Origin: Ascaphus truei
Lineage: Eukaryota > Chordata > Amphibia > Anura > Ascaphidae
DNA: 64,000 nucleotides
Direction of reading: 5' to 3'
NCBI GenBank assembly: GCA_036426205.1
Contig: CM071568.1
Location: 120,333,045-120,397,044 of the forward strand
In this document: in pieces, positions 1 through 10,953 of the stretch
How the letters are laid out: each line of letters opens with the position of its first letter
Position numbering within the stretch: the stretch's first letter is position 1
The notes under the pieces: model-generated
Databases searched by the model: none
Told to the model about the DNA's origin: nothing
Seen by the model: only the letters and a program-made list of their open reading frames with translations
Position numbers and translations under genes: made by a program

Positions 1-1500
1 CTTCAGTTATGCACTTATGTGACGATTGCAGTACAGTACATGCATCAATAAGTGGGGAAAAGGGAGTGCTTCACTTTAAGTACATTTTCACTTTTACATA
101 CATGCTTCGGTCCCATTGCGTACGCTAATGCGGGGTATGCCTGTAATTAACCAAATGTTTACTTTCACTTTTTAAGAGACAAGCAAAGATGGTAGTGCAC
201 AACGTTTGGTAGTATACAGCATTTCTCGCTTCCCTTTTGATAAAGTTCCGCGGGAGGTGCAAAACGTGTAAAAATTCCACTCCCTTCACCTTGTTATGGC
301 CAATAAAGTATTTTTATAGTTATATTTTTTTGCTCTCCAGCCCTACATTTTTCAAATGTTGTGCCCAACTATCTTTGCTTGTCTCTTCACATTCACCCAC
401 GTGGCAGGAGCACATCAATAAGATCTTCAACGACAGGGAGTAAGTCCGTGAGTAACCTATACCCAACTTCAATTGAACATTGGGCTGTTTCTGGACTTTT
501 TATTGTATCATATGGGAGAGCTTTAGATCTGTATTGATGGAGTTCATGTATATGGCACGGTGGTTCACCCTATCAGGCACAAGCCAGTCAAGGTACTGTA
601 CAGTTTCAATATACAGTATGAGCATATCCCACAATACTACTCAGTTTATTTACTCACATATTGGACAACATCTTTAACCCTGAGCTAAGGAGGATATTTT
701 TCTCATGAATATATTATGAGCCCTGCAACATCAATTATAACCAAAGATAGCTAATCTCAACATAGGTTTTTCGAACAATGGTATTAGATTTACACCCTAC
801 TACTCATATTCAAATTTTAGCATTATTAAATAAAATAAAAAGAGAGGCAACTTTTTGCAAACTGGGATGAATTCGCAAAAAATCAAACTTGGAAAAGAAA
901 ACCAGCAGATTTGAACTTCGGCAAAAAGTTTGCTAATTTATTTCAGTGAGTCACATGACAAATTATGACATGCTATACTAACATTAGTGTTCAACCCCAA
1001 GAAATGTCTCTGAGGTTTTGAGCTATTTTGCTATTTATTATGCTATCATTGTGACCAATGGCACGTTCCAGAATAATTAAAACTAGGTTAACAGAGATCC
1101 AAACAAAAGCTTGGGGAAATACAGTTATTTTTCATTGTGCCCTTCCTTACAACAGTGTCCTTCCATGAACAATGAGTAGGAAACCTAGCAAAGCAATAGA
1201 TCCATTGTCGTTGTTAGTGCACTTTAGACTTGATGAAGACTGGTAAAATCTCTATGCAGCTTCTCTACCACTTTACTGCAGGCATCGAAGTTATCCACTT
1301 CCTGTCTCCAACTCTGTCAAGTTTATAGAATGAGTAGAATGAGTTTGTTAAGGGGCAGAAATAATATTGGTAAAATTGTAAAAAAGGTGGAGGGAATGGA
1401 ATAAATGGAGAGTTAAAGAAAAAGTTAAAACTAGAAATGGGCTATTTTTTTTGCCAATGTAGATCTTTCTAAAAGGAACTCCATACCAACTATTTAGAGG
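1..1500. other. Gene-free, AT-rich stretch
   Basis: I see no convincing coding region, RNA gene or bounded repeat here. The open frames are short (under 70 codons), lack recognisable motifs and sit in AT-rich sequence. An old, diverged repeat cannot be excluded by eye. Confidence 0.5.
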
Positions 1501-1539
1501 TTATTATAAGCCTTAGGCGCCAACCTAATGACTGGAATG

Positions 1540-2089
1540 GTGTCAGACCCAACAGAACTAGAACCCACAACCACTGCTTTTCTTTGTTTTGCCGCTGGGT
1601 TTGGTTACCAAGAAAGAGGTTGGAAAATGTAGGTCAATCCAGTATCTTTCATTTCCATGTGACAGGGTGAAGTCAGGTACAGATAGTTATGCCTGGGAAA
1701 CATACATCTGTGTCCTTCATCCAGCACTCAGAAAGTTAACCAAGGAAGAATGGTTGGGCAATCAGGAAGTAAGCGGAGACAGCTGACAGCCACCTTGAAA
1801 ATGAAGTTAATGCTTGTGAATGGTGGCTGTTTCGAACCACAGAGCTGTTCTATGCAAGCTGCTAGCCAGATGGATTTCCAACCAGCCAGCCTGATAGATA
1901 GGGCTTGGATTGTTAGTAAGTTCTCCCTATGAGGAGTAGGTGTTATTTTCCTGTTTGTGTTGCCTTAAAGGGACAGTTTGCCCAAATGTTGTGCTGTGGA
2001 GAAATAAAACCACTTAACATTTGCTTTAACCTGAAAATACACGTGTGGACTATTGTTTGACCTCGCCTACAGGCCGTCCTGCCACAGGT
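1540..2089 (+). repeat. Probable 5' LTR of the gypsy element (left edge uncertain)
   Basis: The sequence just before the primer site has the look of an LTR R-U5 region: an AATAAA polyadenylation signal near 2005 and a CA-containing end shortly before the primer site. A TG start near 1543 is only a guess, since no matching 3' LTR is present to fix the boundary. Confidence 0.35.
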
Positions 2090-2091
2090 GT

Positions 2092-2106
2092 TGTCAGAAG
2101 TGGGAT
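2092..2106 (+). promoter_or_regulatory. Primer-binding site, tRNA-Leu type
   Basis: TGTCAGAAGTGGGAT is the kind of sequence complementary to the 3' end of tRNA-Leu that many vertebrate LTR elements use to prime minus-strand DNA synthesis. It lies right after the presumed LTR and about 45 bases before the gag methionine, the expected place. Confidence 0.6.
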
Positions 2107-2149
2107 ACGGACAACCCCTGTATCCGAAGGGCCACACATTTTAAAAAAA

Positions 2150-2790
2150 ATGGAGGACATTTTTGCTCAGTTCCTGCACCAGCAAGCCCAGCAAGATGAG
2201 ATGCAGGCCCAGCGAGATGAGAGGAAGGCTCAGCAAACAGAAAAACTCCTCCAAATTCTGGTTCCAGGTCGAGCCTCAGTCAGAGTAGAGATTCCAAATA
2301 ACCCACCGGTGATGTTGCCTAAAATGCCAACTGAAGACCCAGAAGCACTCCTCCTCACTTTTGAAAGGGTAGCCACGGCCCATGGCGGGACAGTTGGTCT
2401 CTCGGTAATGACTCTTGCTCCACTCCTCATAGGAGAAGCTCAGGAAGCCTACCAGGATCTTCCGGCAGACGAGGCCATGGATTATCAGCAACTGCTATTC
2501 AGGATCGCCTAGGCCTCACCCCAGAGACCTACCGACAGCCGTTCCAGACGGTCAAATACACAAACAGAGACAGACTCCAGGTCATAGTCCAGCGCTTAGT
2601 AGACTTATGTACCAGGTGGAAACAACCAGAGAAGCGTAAAAGGCAGAGATCCTTGAACTGTTTGTACTCAAGCAGTTCATACAGATACTGGCCCCCTCCT
2701 CCCGATCCTGGGTAAAAAGGCATGCTGTAACTTCCCAGATTCAGCGGTCCTTTGGTGGAAAATTTTCTTCGGGACGACAGCCAAGAGGGT
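2150..2790 (+). pseudogene. gag with SCAN-like capsid domain (gypsy element)
   Basis: The frame opens at the methionine at 2150 (MEDIFAQFLHQQ), followed by a glutamine- and charge-rich helix and then a segment ending in LLIGEAQEAYQDLPADEA, typical of Gmr1/SCAN-type capsid. After a frame break near 2510 the homology continues in other frames: RLVDLCTRWKQPEK, then ILELFVLKQFIQIL and WVKRHAV around 2640-2720. These match the helices of the vertebrate SCAN domain (R-W-L-x-P, then ILELLVLEQFL, then W-V). The SCAN domain is known to derive from this class of gag. The protein would form the virus-like particle. At least two frameshifts break it. Confidence 0.75.
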
Positions 2791-3264
2791 AGGTGGGATC
2801 GGCCCATGCAAACACCAGCTGCTTCTGGTGATGCCAGAGGCAGGAGAGCCGATAATCGAAGGGTATACCACCCACCAGCTCAGGAGGCCCAGTCAACCCA
2901 ATCGGAAGACCATTTCCCATCTTGGAAGAGTCCTGGTACAAACTCCTGCAGAGATGCCCATCCCGGATCTGAGACCATTGGATCACTAAAGGGAGGACAC
3001 CACCCCCAGTATCCCCCGAGAGCCTGGAATCCCATCACCCATCCGGTGGAGAAGATTCCACCACCAAACAGAAGGGAAGATCCCATCCCACAGCGGACTG
3101 GTCCAAATGCCGAACCCCGTCAAGAGCCCCGGCTGACGACCGAGTTTGCTGACTCAGGAGAGCATGAAATGGACTGTTCCTATGACAGAACCACTGCTAC
3201 TGCATCTCTCCGAGGGACCACGATTCGTGGTTGGTCCCAGCATCTCTGGAGGGGAAAACAGTAA
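2752..3264 (+). pseudogene. gag C-terminal/linker region (gypsy element)
   Basis: This frame (about 170 codons) is low-complexity, rich in Pro, Arg, Gln and Ser, and connects the SCAN-like part to the protease. I could not find a CCHC zinc knuckle in it, although one occurs in the related element at 34.6 kb, so it may be lost or in another frame. No catalytic role is expected. Its start is arbitrary because the frame changes from the upstream gag. Confidence 0.45.
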
Positions 3265-3400
3265 AAGCCCTGGTGGACTCGGGATCTGGAAAAACCCTGA
3301 TCCTGGAGGGCCTAATTCCAAACCGGCTATCCTATGACTCTCCATGGAATATCGAATGTATCCATGGGGATACATAGAAATACCAGACAGCGAACATTCT
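3225..3400 (+). pseudogene. Retroviral-type aspartic protease fragment
   Basis: In the frame through 3247-3330 the peptide VKALVDSGSGKTLI is readable, with the active-site Asp codon at 3276-3278 inside the D-S-G motif of retropepsins. The following residues fit the protease start, and the frame is lost after about 3380. This enzyme would cleave the Gag-Pol polyprotein in particles. It directly follows gag, and integrase is the next recognisable domain about 650 bases on. Confidence 0.65.
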
Positions 3401-3961
3401 CAATGATCAAGAGGCTAGCCTACTAGTAGGAGTTGCTCCATAGCTACCTGCCCCTGTTCAATTGGCCGAGACTGGCCCTACTTCGGAACATTGTTGGCCC
3501 CTACTCATGCGGCGCCTACTCCACATTTACCGGAGAAGCCCGGGGACTTGTTCCCCTTTTTCACAGATAATTTTCCCCTTAGACACCGCGTCCTAAAGAC
3601 GCAGAAACAGAGACGTGCGGAAAAAGAGGATTGGTTAAGAAAGGCTGGGACTCTAGGTAACCTTAGTCAGTCCAGCAGACTCCAAGTCATGGCGGGAAAT
3701 GACCAAGATGGGGAACGGATAGATATGGGAATTTTGCCAGACCTGGCTGTTCCTGACTTTGTCAGAGGCAGAGGGAATACCCAGCTCTGGCTAGACAATA
3801 TGAGAAGGTGGTACGGGTCAATGATAACATAGTGAATGAACAAGGTCTAGGGTTTTTTCCACATTTCGAACTATTGAATGACATCCTATATCGTGAATAA
3901 AGTTAGACAATAAGGGGAAGTTATTTGACAAATATTAGTCCTTAAAGTTTTTATTAAAACA

Positions 3962-4690
3962 TTGTTTACCCTAGCCCATATTCTCCCATGGGGTGGTTAT
4001 CTGGGTAGAGATAAGACCACAGACAGCATCTCATCCCATTTCTACTGGCCAGGCATACACGGTGACATCGTGAAACTATGTGAGACCTGTCCTGAATGCC
4101 AGCTAACGAGCCAAAAGGGACAGAAGCCGGCTCCTTTGGTTCCTCTGCCCTTGGTATCGGTCTCATTCGAGAGGATTGGTATAGATCTGGCAAAGTTAAT
4201 GCAGGATGTCCTGAATTTATTGGAGGTTAAATCCGCCCGGACCTCGGTCTACCATCCTCAGACTGATGGATTGGTAGAGAGGTTTAACCACACTTTTAAA
4301 ACCATGCTTAGGAAGTTTGTGGATACTGAAAAGTGAGCTTGGGTTGAACTTCTCCCTTTCCTATTGTTTGCAGTGCATGAAGTTCCCCAGGGCTCCACAG
4401 GTTTCTCCCTGATTGAGCTCCTATATGGATGCTAACTTCTGAGTATTCTGGACCTACTGAAGGAATCCTGGGAGGAGGAGCCCCCCCCTCCAAGAATACC
4501 CTTCAGTATGCCATAGACCTTAGAAACCGTCTAGACATGATAGGTCGGTTTGGTAAGGAAAATCTTAAATCTGCTCAAGAACGTCAAGAGAGGCAGTATA
4601 ACCAAAATGCCCGCATAAGGGTCTTCTAACCTGGGGACCAAGTGATGCTGCTATTACTGACTTCAGAGAGTAAACTCCTTGCCCCCTGTG
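3962..4690 (+). pseudogene. Integrase, decayed (gypsy element)
   Basis: The zinc-binding N-terminus is clear: LAHILPWGGYLGRDKT, FYWPGIHGDI and CETCPECQ. One zinc-binding His appears changed to Tyr (GGY where GGH is usual). The core begins with FERIGIDLAK, holding the first catalytic Asp. The segment with the second Asp is missing, and sequence resumes at SVYHPQTDGLVERFNHTFK, which holds the catalytic Glu. A stop at 4334-4336 is followed by further homologous pieces (FLLFAVHEVPQGSTGFSL, then LRNRLDMIGRFGKENL). It would insert cDNA into the genome; this copy cannot. Confidence 0.8.
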
Positions 4691-4940
4691 ACTCATGATG
4701 TGCTCTCCCCCTCAATCACTGTGACTCACATAGCGCTCTCTCCCCCTGTGACTCACAGCGCTCTTCCCCTCACCCCCTATGACTTACAGAGAGCTCTCTT
4801 CTGTCTGCAATTTACAGTGCTCCCTCTCCCCCTGTATCTTTCACAGAACTCCCTCTCCCTTCCTGTAACCCTCAAAGTGCTCCCTCCCTGTAACTCTCTC
4901 AGCACTGTGACTCTGGCATCACTCTCATGAATTTGTTTTC
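4670..4940. repeat. Degenerate tandem repeat, unit about 28-30 bp
   Basis: Motifs resembling CTCCCCCTGTGACTCACAG recur roughly eight times with substitutions and length changes. The array abuts the broken end of the gypsy integrase, so it may be the scar or cause of the truncation. The open frame across it is only repeat translation. Confidence 0.65.
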
Positions 4941-5872
4941 CCTAGTCTTACTCTATCCTTCAGCATTTGGCTAGCCTTCCCTGTCACGAGAGATCAAGAC
5001 TTATGCACAAATGAATACCGGGATTCTGCCCTGAGCACACAAGTTGAGCAAAATAAATTGTAATTGATTTCTTTTCAGACAAACACACAAAATCTTCACA
5101 ATATACACTTAATAAAACACTTACTGGGATGGGGCAACGAAATGGGGATGGGGTAACGAAATCAATTGTCCTTGGAATGAAACAAAATCTCTGGGCACCC
5201 CTGCACGCATGCAAGTGGGTGCACAAAAGGATTCGTGTAGCAATTCCTGGCTAGGGGCACAAGTTTATGGAACACACAAGATGGCGCTCAATACCTAACC
5301 ACAGTGATAATATATATATATAAACACTAAATAGGAAAATACATGTATATTAATGTGAATATGAACACAAAAAATAAACAAATAAAAGTAAAGACACTCA
5401 AACCCTTGGACGGACTGTTTCAAGGTCCACACGAAACATTGGAAGAAAAAACCAGGGGAGCGTTGATACCTTTAAAAAGAAAAAAAGACAAACATAGTGC
5501 AACCTGTAGCAAAATATGTTATAGGGAGCTCCCAGCCGGGCACCACATACTAAGGCAAATGCCTAATGGGATATAGCAGCAGGAACAATACGGAGGAGAT
5601 AATCTTTAGAAGAGAGAAGCACACGTGCAGTATCCAATAAAATACAGTTTATCCAAAATGATAAAAGTGGAGGCTTACAGAATCCCAATGGGAATACAGC
5701 ATTGACGGTGGTGATCTCAAGACCACATCACAGCGTCTCTGTGTCAGCAAACCGCCACGGTACACTTCAGCCTGGAGCCGTCTCGTCACTTCCGGTCTTG
5801 GGGCCGTCACGTCACTTCCGGTTGCGCCGCCGGTAGGAAAACAGCTACGGGTGCCCAGGCACTCTCTCCTTC

Positions 5873-6322
5873 TTGATTTGTGAGGTCACGCTCAACGCGT
5901 TTCGCCGTTCTAGCAGATCGGATGACAAGTTTGGATTCCAGTCTAATATCACTAAAGAAAAGTTTTTCATAAAACAACACATTACGTGTAGATCAGAATA
6001 CGTGGTTTACCTAATAATGTGCCCTTGTGGGCTTCAATACGTAGGCCAGACCACTAGGCCAGTTAAAACACGTATTCTGGAACACATTGGTAATGTGCGT
6101 AGAGGTGTCACTACTCATTTTTTATCTAATCACTTTATTAATACACACCAAAGTGACACTTCAGGACTAAGGTTTACAGTGCTTGAACATGTCCTGCCCC
6201 ACTGGAGAGGTGGGGACAGAAATGTTGCACTAAAAAAACGAGAGAGTTTTTGGATCTTTTCTCTCAAAACCTTAGTACCACAAGGCCTGAATGTGGACTT
6301 TGAACTTGGTGTTTTTCTTTAA
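5873..6322 (+). pseudogene. PLE GIY-YIG endonuclease, C-terminal fragment
   Basis: The reading frame starts inside the left inverted arm, so its first 15 or so codons are not native. From about 5920 it shows the PLE endonuclease: a Cys-containing linker, then VVYLIMCPCGLQYVGQTTRP (the GIY-YIG beta strands), the conserved Arg in TRILEHIGN and later GGDRNVALKKRESFWIF. In active PLEs this domain nicks target DNA for reverse transcription. The frame is uninterrupted to its stop at 6320-6322, but RT is missing, so the fragment cannot move on its own. Confidence 0.8.
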
Positions 6323-6402
6323 TTTGGTGATTTTTTCATTTTTTCTATTTTTTCTGTAATTTTCATATTTATATGATTTAGATGGGATTGCACTTTATTT
6401 CA

Positions 6403-6612
6403 TATATATATTTTTAAATATTCTTTGAGAGCATTTTTTATTGACTGGAGTTCAGTCTTTGTGGTCCGATCTATGTCTAAAACAGTCAAGATGTCCTTGT
6501 AACTATGCCTCATTTCAAAAGATGACTGAAATTTGAAGTTGTAATCTAACCTAATTTCTTTGTCTTTTAAAGATTCATCTATCGCCCGCTCAATATGACT
6601 AGGACAGAGTGT
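6403..6612 (-). pseudogene. Possible PLE coding fragment on the opposite strand
   Basis: The minus strand from 6612 to 6403 is open for about 70 codons without an ATG start, and includes ERAIDESLKDKEI, DYNFKFQSSFEM and TELQSIKNALKEYLKI. Its charged helical character resembles the N-terminal part of PLE proteins, but I cannot align it with confidence to the family at 22.7 kb. If real, it means two PLE fragments are joined tail to tail inside the inverted arms. Confidence 0.3.
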
Positions 6613-6805
6613 GATAGTTGATGTGTTTTTATATACTTTAATGTGTATTTTATTATGAGTTAGGAATATTAAAGTATTTTATTATGATTGTATAATTATA
6701 TGTTTATCATTGTTTTATAAATATATGTATTTCCCTGTGTGCGGTCACATTGATATAATTGGCCCGTGATTTTGGGGGATGTTCTATCAATTATCCTATA
6801 AAAAA

Positions 6806-6850
6806 GCCTGACGAAGCCGTCTGCTAGAACGGCGAAACGCGTTGAGCGTG
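6806..6850 (+). ncRNA. Hammerhead-ribozyme-like motif in PLE right arm
   Basis: CTGACGA (6808-6814) is followed by stem GCCGT/ACGGC (6816-6820 with 6829-6833), then GAAA (6834-6837) and the self-complementary ACGCGT. These are the conserved core elements of a type I hammerhead. There is one extra A after CTGACGA, and stem I is weak. Hammerheads are known in PLE terminal repeats, where they would process transcripts. Confidence 0.5.
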
Positions 6851-7300
6851 ACCTCACAAATCAAGAAGGAGAGAGTGCCTGGGCACCCGTAGCTGTTTTC
6901 CTACCGGCGGCGCAACCGGAAGTGACGTGACGGCCCCAAGACCGGAAGTGACGAGACGGCTCCAGGCTGAAGTGTACCGTGGCGGTTTGCTGACACAGAG
7001 ACGCTGTGATGTGGTCTTGAGATCACCACCGTCAATGCTGTATTCCCATTGGGATTCTGTAAGCCTCCACTTTTATCATTTTGGATAAACTGTATTTTAT
7101 TGGATACTGCACGTGTGCTTCTCTCTTCTAAAGATTATCTCCTCCGTATTGTTCCTGCTGCTATATCCCATTAGGCATTTGCCTTAGTATGTGGTGCCCG
7201 GCTGGGAGCTCCCTATAACATATTTTGCTACAGGTTGCACTATGTTTGTCTTTTTTTCTTTTTAAAGGTATCAACGCTCCCCTGGTTTTTTCTTCCAATA

Positions 7301-8820
7301 GGGGCACAAGTTGCCACCCCTATATTTCCGCCAACAGGTAAAAGTTTGTTCAGTCCTTACAGGGTTCGTTCGGGAACCCTTAGCTCTAACAAATTCCAGA
7401 AGAGGGGGATGATCCTTGGTTACCCTATTATTAACCCCTCTCACTACGGAACCGCTGACGCTGGAACTTGGTTCAATCGTTGTTAAATCAGGTGAATCTG
7501 ACTTGGACTGACCAGCAGGCATTTTTATAGGGTTCAGGGTCCTATTCCCAACATGCACAGCCAATCCCACCCGTGAGAACATTTCTCCCATCTATCCCCG
7601 ACTTGCCAGTACTTCGCAGAGAGGGCAGGAGCTGCCTCCCGGTTTGCACGGAGCATGTGCCAACTTTACACCTGAGCTCCTTAGCATACCGGGGTCAGCC
7701 CCATACCTTTCAACACTGAGTCTGGGGTTTGGCCACCAAGTGTGAAGTACCCATACTTTACACTGGTATCTGGCACTCACAATATCCCAGCCTAGGATAT
7801 ACAGAATCCTAACACCTAGGATTGCTGAGGCTTTTCAACTCCGGATTCTCATAGACATTGAGGCACCCTCTCTGCAGGGGCCCTTTGAAGTACGGAATTG
7901 AAAAATCCCTCAGTTCATTCAACCTTAACATACTTGCATGTAAAAGGATTTTTCCCGGGCTTACAGAAAAAGTTTTCCTGTCTTCACATTTAAAACAGTA
8001 TAACACAGTTTATTAATAAAGTATGTTCTGCTTGTGCCACTACTATAAACTTTATATGGGTGTGTATGGTTTCTTTAGTTCTAGCTGCAAAACTTAGAGT
8101 GCTAGCTCACTCCTATCGCGAGTTAGCTTATTTAATTGAACGGGCTATGATGTGGTTTGCGGTTTGACCCGCCTTCCACATCAATTTACTTTCCCCCTTT
8201 CATGTTAAGAAGCTAACAAGGTAACTGATACATTTTGACAGAAACCACTTCAGCTAGACCGCAAACCACTTAATCACTTAATCTTGTGGTTGCGAGGTCG
8301 AGAGCTTGGAAATTGATACCTATACTTTCAAAGCGGCCACCCATACATAGGCATGCTTTTCCAATCAGCACTTGGTTTAGTGCTCGCAGCTCCCTCTTGT
8401 GTCTCAAGACCAATTGGAGCCATTCACATACAGTTCTATTACTGCAGCTAGGGATTGAGTTGCAAAATGGAGACAAAAAAGATGGTGTAGGGGAAAACAT
8501 ATCAGTGTGGTGCACATACAGTTGACCCCATCAGTCCCAATGTGATTTAGGTTTAATCAGCCAGGTATAATGCCTTTATTAATGGCCTGATTAACCCCCT
8601 ATCACCACACTCCTTTCCCAGAAACCCTTCTGGGTTTTCCCTTCCCCCCCCCCCCCGATTGGTTATGATTCCTGCATCAAAGTTATAGAAGATTTGTATT
8701 ATGTCCTGTCATCATAGGGATAGCTGCTCACTGAGGAGAGAACAACAGCATTGTTTTCTATACAAGAAAATGGTACAAACCTTAAAGCAGATCTTTGAAC
8801 TTCTAGTAAATGTAACAGTA
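7301..8820. other. No gene; unclassified repeat-like sequence
   Basis: I see no conserved domain. The CT-rich text around 7600-8000 and an AATAAA near 8015 suggest a decayed repeat, but I cannot assign it. A C-run lies near 8648-8657. Open frames here are isolated and motif-free. Confidence 0.4.
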
Positions 8821-8839
8821 AGGCATGTTTAAAAAAAAA

Positions 8840-8922
8840 TACACACACACAGTCACACACACAGAGACACACACACAGTCACACACACAGTCACATACAC
8901 AGAGACACAGACACAGACACAG

Positions 8923-8962
<40 letters not shown>
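8840..8962. repeat. (CA)n microsatellite with variant GACACA units
   Basis: About 120 bases of CA dinucleotides interrupted by AGTCACACA and AGAGACACA variants, ending in a pure run near 8925-8960. Confidence 0.9.
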
Positions 8963-8964
<2 letters not shown>

Positions 8965-8984
8965 ACACACTGTATATTTAGCGC

Positions 8985-10380
8985 CGCCCTCCGCAGCTTG
9001 GAAATTAGGTAGTCAAAGGGCGTTTCCTGGAGCGGCGAATGTAGCAGCTGTTGTTTTTACTGCACGCTAAACAGAGAGGTAGACTACCTCATTTCCAGGC
9101 TACGGAGTTTGGGCGTGTTGGCATGCATGGTGCTGAGTGAACCTGTGCTGCTGTCACCTGTTCGGTTACCAGGAGGCCTGAGCCTCCACCACTGGGAGCC
9201 TGGTGTATGCTTATCGTCTAAGTGCAACGCCTCCACCGGCAAGGGATCCCACTGTGGTGGGAGGAGCCCCTCACCGGAACTTATATACACAGTACTTACA
9301 CACAGATATCTGATAACAGTATTTACTATATACATAGATTATACACCATCCACATAACCCAACCGTAGGATTTCACCCCACGATAACAACTCCCGGTTGG
9401 AACCCCCAAAGTATGGGAGTGCCAGGGCACTTAACTCCTGAGTGTCCACCAGTTAGTCCCTTCCCCAAAGAGTGTGTGTGGGATAGTGAGCTTCCCTGAT
9501 GTGTTGGGGCCCGTTGGTGCACGTGTTTAATACCTCCCTGGTCTCAGTCCAGATGAGGACAATTAGTAGAACTCCATAGATCAGGTTGCGTGATTCCATG
9601 CCGCAATTTGCGGATCCTCTTCCGGATGGATCCTTAGGCTGATGCCTCTGGAGGGGCCTCTAGCTGGATGGTACCCCTATAAATAGTCTCTCTTTAAGAG
9701 TCTTGGCTTGCTCACTGGCAACAGGCCTCACTTCTCTCCCAGGCAAGGTCCTGCAGCATATCTCTCTCTCTTACTACTGGGAAAGGGTCCCTATCTGAGG
9801 CCTTTCCCTACAGTATTCACAGCTCACAATATCTACTGGGAATCAGGGGATCTATCTGGGACCTCGGGGGATATCTGGCCTAGTCCAAGAGAGCACTGCT
9901 CCTTGGACCCTACCTGTACCCTCTCTGTCCGGATCTCGACTGACTCTATGCTCCCTGAGCGTGCAAAACTACACCCCTCCTTTCCAGGGACCACAGCCGT
10001 CTCAATTGCTCCCTGGCATCAGGTGGTACTACAATACCTAAGCACTATGGGGCTTGCAGTCCCTGCGGAGCCTTCACTACATTGGGGCCTCGTGTGCATA
10101 TCATGCTGTGCAAGCGTGACTCGTCATGACCTGCGCGTCGCATTCTATCCTGCGCATGCACAAACTCTCGTGCCAACCCAACATGGCCGCCGCGCACCTT
10201 CTGCGCATGCGCAAGCCTCACGGATGCGTGCACACTCCAACAATGGCAGCGCCCTGCGAAGTGAGCCGCCGGCGAGTCTGTCGCCCTCTCCCCACATCCC
10301 CCTGGTGCAGCGGAGGTAAGGAAGGGGAACCGAAGACCAGAGGACTGGAGGGGAACCATCAACATAACCAGTGTCATCCT
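8985..10380. other. No gene; GC- and CpG-richer segment, possible old LTR
   Basis: The segment contains a CTATAAATAG TATA-like box near 9677, and a CpG-rich part at 10080-10320. An AGGTAAG splice-donor-like site follows near 10314. This promoter-like order resembles an LTR or repeat promoter, but I find no paired ends, target duplication or coding sequence. Confidence 0.35.
10150..10214. promoter_or_regulatory. NRF1-like site cluster
   Basis: TGCGCATGCA at 10151-10160 and the palindrome GCGCATGCGC at 10203-10212 resemble NRF1 binding sites. CATGGCCGCC near 10183 resembles a YY1 site. The cluster suggests a CpG promoter, either of a repeat or of an unseen transcript. Confidence 0.35.
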
Positions 10381-10953
10381 ATTTTTCGATAAATTAAATC
10401 AACCCTACAGTAGTCAAGTAGTCATCTTTCACAGTAGTCTAATGACTAACTGATCATCAAATTGTGTTTTACAGACAGCACTGTTGGGAAAACAATAACT
10501 TTTAAGTACACAGTATTGAAACCTTAAACTTAATTTTGTCACTTAATGATTACTCTTGTCCTCACAAACACTGCCAAAAGGCAAACATTGACTTCTAACA
10601 CCTTTGTCCACCTTTATTGTTGTTCAGTGCCAAACTGAGAGGAGTTGGGGAGGGTTTTCTGTAATCATCTTTATATAATAGAAGAGCTGACTAATAACTG
10701 GACTTGCTAGAAGCCCTATTCTGTGAATTAATTCAGTGCTGCTTCAAAGACTGGCAAAAAACTGCCCAATCAAGGTCAGTTCTCACGTTCTTCTGTACAT
10801 GTTTAGGTAACAGTTGCCCTGGCATTCAAAATAGGATTTACAAAAGGAAGGGGTTGACAATAAATAAAGGAGCATGGTGTCTTTAAACATTGTACTCTTA
10901 CTGTTATTAATGAGTCTTTTCCCTTGATTTCTACTGAGTGCAGCCCATAATCT

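Larger units (their letters stand above)
1540..4690 (+). mobile_element. Ty3/gypsy retrotransposon, Gmr1-like, internally deleted
   Basis: The parts run in the order LTR-like end, primer-binding site, gag with a SCAN-like capsid segment, aspartic protease, then integrase. No reverse transcriptase lies between protease and integrase, and the copy stops after the integrase C-terminal region, where a tandem repeat begins. Protease directly followed by integrase is what is known for Gmr1-type gypsy elements, whose pol order resembles Ty1/copia; an RT deletion in an ordinary gypsy would look the same in this copy alone. The related copy at 34.2-38.5 kb, which has integrase followed by RT, favours the Gmr1 reading. 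Frameshifts, stops and an integrase deletion show it is dead. Confidence 0.75.
5438..7300 (+). mobile_element. Penelope-like element with inverted terminal arms
   Basis: Bases 5438-5916 and 6820-7300 are near-perfect reverse complements (about 480 bp each), separated by about 900 bp. The plus strand of the centre encodes a PLE GIY-YIG endonuclease C-terminus, and the right arm carries a hammerhead-like motif in the same orientation, as expected for a PLE 3' terminal repeat. The left arm is the opposite orientation. PLEs often integrate as truncated copies with inverted terminal repeats, which fits. Reverse transcriptase is absent. Confidence 0.75.

Noticed and set aside
9708..10319. 203-codon open frame
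   Set aside because: GC-rich, stop-poor region; no recognisable motif and no similarity to the elements here.
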